Shown piece by piece: positions 11,611 to 21,840 of a stretch of DNA of 64,000 bases; position 1 is the stretch's first letter, and the number at the start of each line of letters is the position of its first letter. Where the stretch lies: the NCBI GenBank assembly GCA_022497145.1, contig MU385908.1:62001-126000 (forward strand). Reading direction: 5' to 3'. Origin of the DNA: Rostrohypoxylon terebratum (lineage: Eukaryota; Ascomycota; Sordariomycetes; Xylariales; Hypoxylaceae). The position numbers and the translations under genes are program-made. The notes under the pieces are model-generated. The model was not told the origin of the DNA and did no database searches. It saw nothing but the letters and a program-made list of their open reading frames with translations.

Positions 11611-12255
11611 TTATCGGACGATACCGTCGAAGCGCTGCTTGAACCACTTGACGGTCTCGTTGCGGTCGATGCGGTGGCCGGCACCGATGGTGCTCTTGCA
11701 TCGGCGGCGGCGAGTGACACGCTCACCAGGGCGGGTCATGCAGCAGTAGAAGTCCATACCGTAGATACCGATGGCGGGGTCGTACTTGATACCGAGATCG
11801 ATGTGCTCGCTGATACCGAAGCCGAAGTTGCCGGTCTCGCTGAAGTTGCGCTTGCGGAGTTCGTACTCCTTGACCTTGAGACCACGCTCGAGAATCTCCT
11901 CGGCCTTGGGGCCACGGACGGTAACGTGGACGGCGATCTTTTCGTTACGTCGGATACCGAAGGTTCGGACAGTGTAGCGAGCCTTGCCTAAAAACGGGAA
12001 TATTAGAATAGGTCGAATTATCAAGTTTCAAGTATATCTTGACTTACTGTAGACAGGAGTCTGACCGCTCAACTGTTCCAACACCTTGGCGGCACGAGTC
12101 AATCTGTCACCAGATTCACCGACGGAGATGTTGAGGACGAGCTTTTGGATGCGAAGCTCTCGCATGGGATTTTGGGCCTTCTCGGACTGGTAACGATGAT
12201 CATTAGTATTGTTTTTTAAACTGAATTGACCGTTGCGATGGTTTATACATACCAT
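11611..12255 (-). CDS. rpl11: 60S ribosomal protein L11 (uL5)
   Basis: Three exons: 12255-12253 (just the ATG codon), 12186-12048 and 11987-11611. They are joined by 66-nt and 60-nt introns with GTATGT and GTAAGT donors. The product is 172 residues, the usual length for fungal uL5. It starts M|SEKAQNPMRELRIQ and contains LVLNISVGESGDRL, AKVLEQLSGQTP, RNEKIAVHVTVRG, the FGFGISEHIDLG block and a C-terminal WFKQRFDGIV. uL5 sits on the central protuberance of the large subunit and, with 5S rRNA and uL18, forms the 5S RNP. The first exon codes only the start methionine, a layout common in fungal ribosomal protein genes that allows regulation through splicing. It is divergent from the Sm-B gene, with 513 bp between the start codons. 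Confidence 0.97.
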
Positions 12256-12768
12256 GGTGGCAGATGTATGGTTAGTAACAATCGCGAAACGTGGACTTGA
12301 AGGACGTTATTGCTGGTCGCGAAATTTGGGAATTGCGAAGTTGAAAATGGAAAGCTTAGATCTAAAAATTTCGCGTGGTTAAAGGGTTTCCTTGCCCTAT
12401 TGCAAAAGTGTGGAGAGAGTTGTGGCTAATGCGGGCAAAAACCAGTGTGGCAGTTGAGAGCTCAAGTTGGTATGGGTCCGGGTTCTTGTTTAAATGCGGC
12501 TTTACCTATACTGGTTTAGCGCTTAACCTTTGCATGTAGTACAATGTATCTTTTCAAGGAGCTTCGTTCTTCAGCCTTGATATTTCTGCCTCGTCCAATT
12601 TTTGTCAACTGAGCTCCGCCTATCTAGTATCATACCCAAGCTTGGACTCTACCATCCCACGCACACGTCACGACACAGGTCTTGCTGAAGTCATCTAGAC
12701 TTTCTAAACACGAGCGCACAATTTTTGTAATCATCTAACAGGCTCTTCTAGAGCCAGTCATCGTAAAG
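12256..12768. promoter_or_regulatory. Bidirectional promoter region of L11 and Sm-B
   Basis: 513 bp between the divergent start codons of a ribosomal protein and a core spliceosomal protein. There is no open frame of note. CT-rich and pyrimidine stretches near 12560-12760 would lie in the Sm-B leader. No element can be named with certainty. Confidence 0.5.
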
Positions 12769-13731
12769 ATGTCAAACAAACAAGGCAAAATGGTATGTGA
12801 CTTCCATTCACCGATTAATAGCTTCGACGTTGATGTTACAGGCTGACTAAATCGATTCTATCTAGGCCGGTTACGTATGTTTCCCCTTCGACCGCGTCTT
12901 TCAATCGCGACGCGCTCATTATAGACGATGTATCGATGCCCACTAACACTTCGCTATTAGATCAACTACCGGATGAGAGTCACGTTGATGGACGGCCGCC
13001 AGATGACGGGGCAGATGCTGGCTTTTGATAAGGTAATTGATCATGAGCTCTAGCTCGGTTAGATGCATTCGCTCATTGTTTCTTAGCATATGAATCTTGT
13101 TCTTGCCGACACGGAAGAGTTTCGACGCGTAAAGCGAAAGCAGGCAAAGCCCGCCGCACCGGGCGCATCCAGTTCGTCAGCAACCCAAACAATCGAGACG
13201 GAGGAAAAGCGTACTCTGGGTTTAACGATTCTTCGCGGCGCTCAAATCGTGTCTCTCTCTGTCGAATCTGCGCCCCCCGCCGATCCTAGCACGCGACTTG
13301 GCAAAAGCACCCCAAGCGGTCTACCTACTGGTTTAGCTTCTGGTCCTGGTGTTGCTCGTCCCGCTGGACGCGGTGCAGCTCCAACATCTCTCGCTGTAAG
13401 TAATAGCAGCATGTTCAGGGCGCTATTTGGTACTAACATTTGTCAGGGTCCTGCTGCTGGTGTTGGAGGTAGTGCTCCTCCCCCTTTCCCTCAGTTCGGT
13501 GGTGCTCCTGGATTTGGTCCCGGCAGAGGTGGCCGTAAGTTTATTCCAAGCCATTTAATATCAAATAGATCAAATTGGGCTACCTACTAACAAATACTAG
13601 CTCCTGCACCCGGATTCCCTCCTGGTGGATTCCCTCCCCCAGGCTTCCCTCAGAACTCTCAATTCCCACCACCAGGCTTCAATCCCGCTGGTGGTGCTCC
13701 CCCTGGATTCAACCCCCCTCCTCGACGATAA
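12769..13731 (+). CDS. Small nuclear ribonucleoprotein Sm-B
   Basis: Six exons: 12769-12792, 12866-12874, 12961-13032, 13087-13395, 13447-13534 and 13601-13731, giving 210 residues. Exon 2 is only 9 nt (codons for Ala-Gly-Tyr). The flanking introns have GTATGT donors and TAG acceptors, and skipping it would remove part of the Sm1 strand. The Sm fold lies at about residues 5-85: INYRMRVTLMDGRQMTGQMLAFDK, split by introns, then HMNLVLADTEEFRR and LGLTILRGAQIVSLSVE, the Sm2 motif. The tail is rich in Gly and Pro with PPPGF-type repeats, as in SmB/B' and SmN, and binds proline-recognition domains. It is part of the heptameric Sm ring on U1, U2, U4 and U5 snRNAs in the nucleus. All five introns are short (51-86 nt). 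Confidence 0.95.
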
Positions 13732-14061
13732 TTGCAGATTGAAAATTTTTGTTCAGAGAATGGAAGAAAGTCTCACCGAATGATGATCAGGAAATACCAT
13801 TGGCGTTTAAGGGTGGTAGCTGAAAACTACGGATGGCACCGAATATTGGTGGCAATCAATTTCTGTACTCTACGGTAGATCGGAAGGTCGCAAATACAGC
13901 ACCGCACGAGTCCCAGAAGTACGAAGGGGCTACCATAATCAGCTTCCTTATATAAGAGAATGCAATTGATCGATAAAGTTTTATTGTGTTATTGTGTCGT
14001 TGAGATTATCTTAATAGTGTATTAGGATTTATGATGTCTACTTATCTCAGGTGACCTCAGA
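13732..14061. other. Intergenic / Sm-B 3' UTR
   Basis: 330 bp between the Sm-B stop and the relic ORF. It is AT-rich toward 13970-14040, as expected for a 3' UTR and polyadenylation region. Nothing else was seen. Confidence 0.5.
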
Positions 14062-15720
14062 CTAGTAGAAGCGCTGCGGCCCGAGCTTTTGTATCTGTGG
14101 GGCTCGGGGCAGGACGCGCAGGACCTCTGTTATGCTGCCGGGTAACACGTCGTTTGCGGACAAAAGGCCGGATTCCACCAGTTGCCCTACCAGAAAGGCT
14201 AAAATACGAGCGCGGAAAGCGTCACGGAGCAAAGGTAACGCTTGGTGGTAGCGGACTTGCATTTGATGGATATGCTGGCCACGACGGAAGAATTGGACGT
14301 CCTTTTCCACAAGGGGGTCCCAGAGATTTCGCCTTCGTTCTCGTTGATGGCTGGTGTTTGCAATATATAGCTGGCGTTTGTGGCAGGCCTAGCGATTTCA
14401 GGGAAGGGCGCGGTTCTATCGAGCGATTCTATCTTGACGGTAGACCGGACGGCGTCTACAATTAATGACTGGATCACGGCAGCCTCACACTGGGGGGGAA
14501 GGGGGGGGGGGGGGGGGCATCAAGTAGGTTTCAAGCCACTCTTTGTGGAAAGGGGTTGTAGCACGCCACTGGGACTTCAAGAAAGGGCCGTGGACGTCAG
14601 GGCTGGCCACAACCAGACAGTTGGTTAAGTTACGCATAACACCCATACGCCCTAACGCCAGGTCACGGATGCGGTCCTTAAAATTGAAGTTATCGTATAC
14701 AAACACAGCTTGAGGGTCATGGGCAACACGCGTCAGATTGGTCTGTGACATATTAAATTTAAACTTGACTGGTAGGTTGTTGTTGCGGATCTACCCATGT
14801 TTGCCCAGCTAACTGTTCTAGCTTTTCAACTACAGGTCTATACCCAGCACTTACACCGAGGCGGGCCATCGTTTCTATCACCCGGCGCGGGACACCGTTG
14901 CTATGCAAGTAAGTACCTAATATATAAGGTAAAAAGGTACTTTGCTTTGGGGCATAGGCGCTGAGGAATATGGCAGCGATTAAGTAGGCTTTAGCCTTGT
15001 GCTCAAATGCGTCATCTCTCTTAGCGGCTTTATACGACTCTTGCCCAGCCCGCTGGTTAGCTAACATAGCCTGAAGAAATGCGGCGAGGTTAGGGGAGGC
15101 CTCCTGCATTTGAGGCCAGCCCCCTTGGATAGCCCTATCAACCTAAGCTGTGTCGCTGACCTCTTTGACGGTACAGGGGCCATCTCCAGAGGCTGTGAAT
15201 CTTTGAGGGGCAAATTGGCCAAAGGCTGGCTCATGGACTAAAGAAGATAGCTCTGTCCGCAGGTCATCTACTTTAACCACACCGGCTTGGTCCTCGCCTT
15301 TAAAAAGGATTTTTACGCCGGCAGCCTCTAAACGCCCCCGTATAGTTGGCTCCCGCAACGCGTCCATAAAAGCGCGCATACGCGTGCTACCTGCTTGCCC
15401 ACTGGACGTCTTGGCTAACAGCCACCCTTTCAGAAAAAGCTTGAAGCGCCAAGGGTTCCTTTTTTTACTTTCTTAGGTTTCCAAAAAGCTAGCGTTTCCT
15501 CAGCCATTATGGCTGCCTCGCGGCTATTTCCATCAAGGGCTTCTGCCTCCGTAAGCTCTTCGTCTGACGCCTCCTCCAAATCTTCGTCTTCAAGGGATGA
15601 TAAGGTAGGCGTAGGGCTATTAAGGGCCGACAGTTGGGAAGAAGAGGGTGGTATATTTAAGGCCTCGTTATATGGCAAAGGCCTGGGAGAAGAAGTAGGT
15701 AAGGAAAAAAGCGGTTCCAT
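14062..15720 (-). pseudogene. Decayed DUF6589-like repeat-family ORF, frameshifted and truncated
   Basis: Read from an ATG at 15720, the minus strand gives conserved-looking blocks in changing frames. First comes a Ser/Pro and acidic N-terminus to about 15440. A frame change beside an A-run near 15460 leads to LKGWLLAKTSS and RAFMDALREP. An in-frame TAG lies at 15143. The block PRRVIETMARLGVSAGY and VEKLEQLAG follows, then another frame change near 14765 into VYDNFNFKDRIRD and MRNLTNCLVVASPDVHG. A long G tract at 14501-14517 breaks the frame again, and the last frames end at 14062 well short of a full-length protein. The order of blocks resembles fungal DUF6589 proteins, a highly repeated and probably mobile-element-associated family. 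That assignment is from memory of motif style and is moderate at best. What is clear is a once-coding sequence with at least four disruptions. Confidence 0.55.
14492..14517. repeat. G homopolymer tract (G7-AA-G17)
   Basis: Seven G, two A, then seventeen G on the plus strand, inside the relic ORF. On the coding strand it reads as a Pro run and breaks the frame. The exact length may be uncertain because such tracts are error-prone in sequencing. Confidence 0.9.
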
Positions 15721-16358
15721 GTTGTCGTTCAAGAAAGTTAGAAATAAATTAAGCTGTGCTTAATATATATCTGCGGGTTAAGTAAAAAATAAGTTCGTAC
15801 GTGTTGTGCGAGTTTCGTATTTTAATGCGTTGGGGGCTTTTTTGAGGGGGGTTAAGTGATTTCGAAGTTAGTTTTGCGACGGAGGTGCCTCAGACTAGGT
15901 ACTTTGTAGGTACGTGTTGTGGAAGGCATTGAGTGGGGTAAAGTAGGGGTATAATAATTTTGATTGGCTTAAAAAAGGTCTACTAGAATAAGTGAATAAG
16001 TGAATAGCGGGACCCAGCTGACTACAGCTGGGGTAATGGTTGGTTGTTAATTGCCCAACTTTTCCCCATATCAATTGGGGGATGCTGTCCAGCTGTACGG
16101 GTGACAGGTGTTGCAGGTTATGACGCTTATCGGGCAGTATCCATATCCAACAAATTGCGACCCGCCAAACTGGCTGACTGGCAAACTGCCCCAAATTGCA
16201 AATTGCCCCATTGGAAAAAATTCCACATCATCCGAATCGGACACCCGACCCTTTTTCAAGGATCCCTTTACCGGCGTGCAACTTTCAACGACAACGTTAT
16301 TTGCTGCAAACTTTCCCACCTTTTCGTTGTTGCTCGACATCCTGGTGACACTTCCAAG
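15721..16358. other. Intergenic, upstream of MPC1
   Basis: About 640 bp between the relic and the pyruvate carrier gene. Frames of up to 130 codons cross it, but they read out of the repeated words CAATTGGGG/CAAATTGC and resemble nothing known. It should contain the MPC1 promoter. Confidence 0.5.
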
Positions 16359-17143
16359 ATGGCAGCCTTTTTCAAAGCAGTTAATGCCAAGATCAGGTCA
16401 AACCCGGCCGTGAGCTACTTCTGCTCTACGCGTACGTGACTCCCATTATATCCCTTCCGGACTTTACCCAGTAATGTCCGATGCCGTTCACGATCGAATG
16501 AATATGTTCTCGCTTCAGGACATAATGATGTCTCTAGGCAGCGCATGATATTGGATCGTTTATGGGTAGCGAGTTGGCTTATTCGGAGGCTTTTTATGCC
16601 GATATCCTGAACCTCCACGTCGCTATCTCCTGGCGCAGCATGGGAGATTGGAGATGTTGCTTATCTGATGCGCCGTAGTCGCCGTGTTGGGACCTCCCTG
16701 CTGACAAACTTGGTTCGCAGATTTTTGGGGACCTGCGTCGAATTTCGGTATTCCAGTCGCCGCCGTCATGGACGCCCAGAAATCACCTGAGCTGTAAGTT
16801 GTCCACTTGTCTACCTATATTTTGTCACCGTAGGGTAACAAAGCATTATCGTTCAACCGCTAAACAGAATTCCAACTGTAGGATTTCTGGTCAAATGACC
16901 CTCGCCCTTACCATTTACTCGGCAACCTTCATGCGATACGCCCTCGCCGTAACACCGAAGAACTACCTCCTTTTCTTATGCCACTTTATCAACGAAGGCT
17001 CTCAAATAACACAAGGATACCGATATCTCCAATGGCACCATTGGGGCGGAAAAGAGAAGGCTGGAGTCACGGGCGCTGCTCAAGAAGCAAAAGAGAAGGC
17101 TGCCGTAGCCAGCGATAAGATTAAAGAGGCCGTCTCGAAATAG
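16359..17143 (+). CDS. MPC1: Mitochondrial pyruvate carrier subunit 1
   Basis: Three exons, 16359-16431, 16721-16793 and 16882-17143, encode 135 residues. Intron 1 is long for this window (289 nt); intron 2 is 88 nt. Joining restores the MPC family signature: SYFCSTHFWGPASNFGIPVAA, then MDAQKSPELISGQMTLAL, then YSATFMRYALAVTPKNYLLF and the final conserved HFINEGSQITQGYRYL. The protein forms a heterodimer with MPC2 in the inner mitochondrial membrane and imports pyruvate. The C-terminal tail beyond the family core is a short Ala/Lys/Glu helix-like extension, usual in filamentous fungi. The start ATG is the first in frame and gives the normal short matrix-facing amphipathic N-terminus. No ORF-caller would see exons 1 and 2 because they are too short. 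Confidence 0.95.
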
Positions 17144-20100
17144 ATATTTCCAAATCCGGAGGGTTTTATGGCGTCAATTATATCTCCTATGCTTCGTCAC
17201 CGGCGACATCGTACATTCGATTAGAGGGTCCGCAAATATGCGCTTAGAGTGATCTCAACTCTTCAACAGAGGGGCTGAGGGGAGGGTTTGGGTGGGATAA
17301 TGCGTAAATGAGTGAAGGAGTGTCATGACTTTGTACTTCTAGTGCATCAAAAGGAACGTGAAGTCATTCTTGTGGTAATCGTCTTGAATCGGAGTTAGAA
17401 ATGAGAATCTGGTTCCAATCACCTTCGCTCGGTGGCATTCATACCTTGGTACATAGCAGAGACGGGCTGTAGGTAACGAATACGTTAGTAAATCTCACCA
17501 GCCAATGGAGATGAAATCATCAGCAATTTGATTATCAAGGTCTCGATACCTATCTGGGTGTTGCTGTTATCAGGTCTTACATATTGCCGGATTGTTTGGT
17601 GTCGCTCAGTTGCGCGAAATGAGCACATAGCGGGGATGGGTACAACATAAGACTTAAGACTTAAGTATGACAAGCCAAGATGTTCAAAGTCATCGACGTG
17701 GTTGTTGCCAAACTCGTCAGTATCTATATTTATCTGATTTTCATGTTACGTCCACTCAAGGAGCGAGACTCATCAAGGTGAAGCCGAGGGTGTCTCTAGG
17801 ACATACGAAAGGTACAAAAAGCGTCCAAAGCTGATTTCCAATTATGGAAAGTATAGCAATAAGATACTTATTGCAGGTATCTGGAATTTAGGATAGTATC
17901 GCCGATAAGTGCATTAAATTCACAACCTTGGAATACTTGAGAGCTTATTGAGTGGACATGCTACACACGACGAATTAGGGGCTTCGAACAGCCCACCATT
18001 CATACTAGATAGATGCTCATCTCACCTGGACCAGACCAGTCGACGTAACGGAAACCCCCACGCGTAAAATAGAGGAAGCCTACCTAGTCTAGTTCATCTA
18101 GTTCATCTAGTTCATAGACAGTTGGTCACATGCCCTCCCTGACGACGCGTCTCGCACATCCTAGCTTTGACGGTCCCATGTACTGTACATGTCTTTCAAT
18201 GTTCTCTCTACTTCGTATAACCGCTCCCCTCGGAGACGGAGGACCAGAAGGTTTAGAAAGTGCCTTAATCCTCGACACCATCACATCAAGCCGGTGTGCT
18301 AATCTCCGCAGGCAGCGAGAGGGCTCCGAGGCTTGATGTTCCTCTAGTGGAACGTAATCGCTGTTCCGGCTGTACTTTCCCGTTGCAAAAAAAAAAAAAA
18401 GAATGAGGCGAGGGATAATGTTGAAGAGGCGTCCACGATCCATTTGTGGTCCTGTTCAACAATGTGTGGGGTAGCCAATGAAGTGCAAGACCGACCACAA
18501 CTCAAGACCTTCTATATTGTCTATTAAATTACACATTCAATCTAGGCTATTCGAATGTCTCGGCCTAAATCATAAATCAATCAGATAAATCTTCCAGCCT
18601 TACTTTAAACTAAGATAGGGACATTGCAGAAAAATATCTACCTAGGACTAAGGTAGGTAGGTAGTTTATAAAATCAAAATTATGAAGAGACTAAACAGAA
18701 AGTAATGACATCCATCGGGTTCAACCAAGTTGGAATACCTGAATACCTGCCCGGGTGGTAAATACCCCTCTCTATTTTGCGTCAAAAGATCAATAGCCAG
18801 ATGCAGATACGGTAAGAGATACAATGCCTACAGCTAAGACGGGCAGATGCATGAAATCTATACCAAGTAGCTTGGCGACAAGGCACAGGAAAGAAAAAGC
18901 CTCTCTCTATTCTATTCCTTGCGACCGACATTCAAGTGATGACAGAAGTCTACTCGCCAAGCGACTGGCGAACAATTAATAGCGCAATCTAGATAAGCTC
19001 TAAGGCTGTCAGATGAAAACATCGTTAGACTTTAGTACCTACACTACCTAGTAGGTATGTGACGACACTAGACGAGCTACGCAACCCTGTCTCTGTCTCT
19101 TGCATCTCAGGTCGGGGTAGGAGCCGAAATGGTGGGAGAGTCTAAGGAGAGTCTAAGGACAATGAATTGCATTAGTCATGTGTATTATAACGTATTATAT
19201 AATTTCTATATATGTCTAAAAATGAAACGAAACAGGACAAGTCACGACAAGTCAGGAAGGGAAGACAAGCCAAGATATTTGTGCCTCCATCTTGTTTATT
19301 AATGATACTTTATCTCGCCGAAAGACCCTCACCGCCGTCCTTGTCCGGAGTATCTATCTCAGGTATTTGAGCTTGGCTGGGACAGCCGAGTATGCTGGCA
19401 GCATGGGTGGCGTGGGTGGCATGGATAGGGAGGGTGATGGTGCATGCAAACCGAATATCACTCCTCCCCAAGAGCATCCTCAGAGGCTCAGAACCTCTCA
19501 TCAGAACTATACGATGCTTAACTGGTCATGTTATATTGCACATGCGTAGGATTTGTATAGCCAAGGTGATGTAATTGTGCAAATACCCTGGTCAGCAAAC
19601 TACCCAAATAGGGAAACTCTGCCTCGAGAGCCGACCGCCAACCACATGTTAATGTTGTTACTGTCTCTTTCATTGTTCGGTCATAATGCATACGTACCTC
19701 ATCAGGTGCCTCTCGCTTGCTCGCTCACTGGTTAAAGTCCGACAATACCTAATTACGTTGGAAGGAGAAGGAGTTGGAAATTTGAGCGAAAAAAAAAGAG
19801 TCATAGTTGCCCCTCGATGGGTATCCGAATTCGGTAATGAGGCTTCTCTTAAAACTGGAAGACAAGCCATACAGAGTAGAGTCACAAGCTTAAAACAATT
19901 GGTGAATTAGAAAGTAGTAACTATTTTATCCAGCTCTTCTCATTGGTCAATTTGGTCAATCTAAATTAAGTCAACAGAGCAGGGGACTTCCGTACGGCGT
20001 ATGCTCTTACCCCGACACTGTCTCAAAAAGTCGAGCTTGCTTCAGTTTTCAGGATTATTTCCTTTCTTCATAGTGATAGTGTAACTTTATTTTGCAGCAG

Positions 20101-21840
20101 AAGCAACCTTGAAGGAATTGGCCGCGGAAGCAGCAGTGAGGTATACTCAATAAACAAGGGTCTTGCAGTTTATTGCTGCAATTAATAGCTCAGCGTGCCC
20201 TTGAGCTCGTGCTGGAGGTGCATTTTCTGCAGTCATCAACCCCGCCAACCCCGCCATCCGTCTTTTTTTCCCCTTGTCAACCTACCATCCAGACCATCCA
20301 GGCCATCCTAACCTCATAACATACCATCTGTTATACATTCTGTCGCATACACCCTGCTTTATAGAAAATTTGGAAACGAATAGATCTTCTCGGGTTCCAT
20401 AACCCGAGCATAGTTCAGATTGGTCGTCGACTCGAAGGGTCTTCTAGTCAGCAAGGAGTCAAGGACCTTAACCCGGTCTTTTCTACTCGAGGCTAAGACT
20501 GTCAAATTTTGCCGCTACAAAGCGCGACCCCGTCGATGTCATCGAGCTATCTTGTCTTTCCTCTTTCATATTCTTGAGCTATTATAGCCATGAAATAATT
20601 GCTGTTCATAAATGTCAACACTTTCACAAAACACTCGCACAATACGCGATGTTCGGAGGCCTAGCTCGGAGCTTACCTAGTAGCGAGGCCTAGGACCTAG
20701 GTTACCAAGCGCACCTATAGGGAGTGTCTATAGTAGGCCCGTCCGATCGATTCGGACTGAATGTTGAACCCTCAGGCTTGGTAAGGTAAAGAAACAACAA
20801 GCACGGTAATTATTATCTATTCGGTGGCGCCTGGTCGGCTCGGCACCTTCTTATACTTGGCAAGGGGGTGAGACAAGAGGCTGACGATCACCCTCGACCT
20901 CGGAGGACCATTGAGGACCACATATCAGTCATTACCAAGGTCCAAGGTAGGTAGAGAAAGGGAAAGCGGCGAGTAAGGGGCAAGGAGAATAAATCCCCTC
21001 AAAACGACCATCCCGCTTGCCCGTGATGTATGTATGGTCTATGTGACCACCATCCACCATCCGCCATCCACCGTTCACATCCACATCCACCATAACCCTT
21101 TGTACCCTTGTACTAGACTATATTGAGGGTAGTGTGTTGTGGTGTGTTGTATACTGAGGACGAAGTCGCGCTACCTGCATTCAAGCTACCTTCGGCCCAT
21201 AGAGTAGAAAAAAAAAGCTTAAGAAGCCTCTCATCTCCTTTCCCGAGTCATCAATTCTCATACTTTCTCCCCTCTCTAGTTTTTGGTGGTATTTGCGTAA
21301 CACCATCACTTGTTGCCTGGCGGAGACAAAAGGCAGAATACTTGCCTATACTTGACCTACTCCGAAGTCTCTCTAGACTCTATTCTACACTCTACACAAA
21401 CGCCTACACCACACACCTAGATATTTACACATCTATTCCGCGTCGGTTTTTCAGATTGAAATCATTCAGTGGTCCCTATCACAAACACCCCGCTTTCTTA
21501 GAGCTAGTTTGCTAGTCTTGCTAGTCTAACTAGCCTATCGAGCTCTTTCATACGTCAGTGTAGTCAGTGTGGGAAAAGGAAGAGTGAGCAGCATAAGTGA
21601 GCGGCATAGTGAGCCATAGAGCTCCAGTAGCGCGAGCTCTTAATGTCCCTCGGTTGAGAAACGCCACCCCACCAAAATAGTCACGACGTCAAGCTCGCTA
21701 CTCAACAAACAAATCCCCCTCTTCTCTCCTTACGTCACACCATTGCGCTTCCATTGCGCTTCCATTGAGCTTCCTTTGAGCTCTTCCGACTCTTTAATTC
21801 TCGGCGAGCAGTCTGGAACTGTTCATTTATTCCAGTCAAG
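17144..21840. other. 4.7 kb gene-free stretch upstream of pyruvate carboxylase
   Basis: No supported gene on either strand. The longest frames (18126-18443 minus, 21123-21515 plus) start at non-ATG codons or have random composition. Features seen are a 9-bp tandem triplet at 18089-18115, an A tract near 18387, GTAGGTAG words near 18650, CCATCC-type short repeats near 20280 and 21050, and pyrimidine-rich sequence from about 21220 to 21440. The 3' part probably contains the pyruvate carboxylase promoter and leader. Non-coding RNA genes cannot be excluded by eye. Confidence 0.5.
18089..18115. repeat. Tandem repeat, 3 x 9 bp (CTAGTTCAT)
   Basis: Three perfect head-to-tail copies of CTAGTTCAT in intergenic DNA. 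Confidence 0.95.

Noticed and set aside
16432..16720. 289-nt MPC1 intron 1 as host for a C/D box snoRNA
   Set aside because: An ATGATGT and several CTGA words occur, but the C box is imperfect and no terminal stem or antisense guide could be seen.
21123..21515. 130-codon plus-strand frame upstream of pyruvate carboxylase
   Set aside because: It opens with TTG, is pyrimidine-rich low complexity, and fits a promoter or leader better than a gene.
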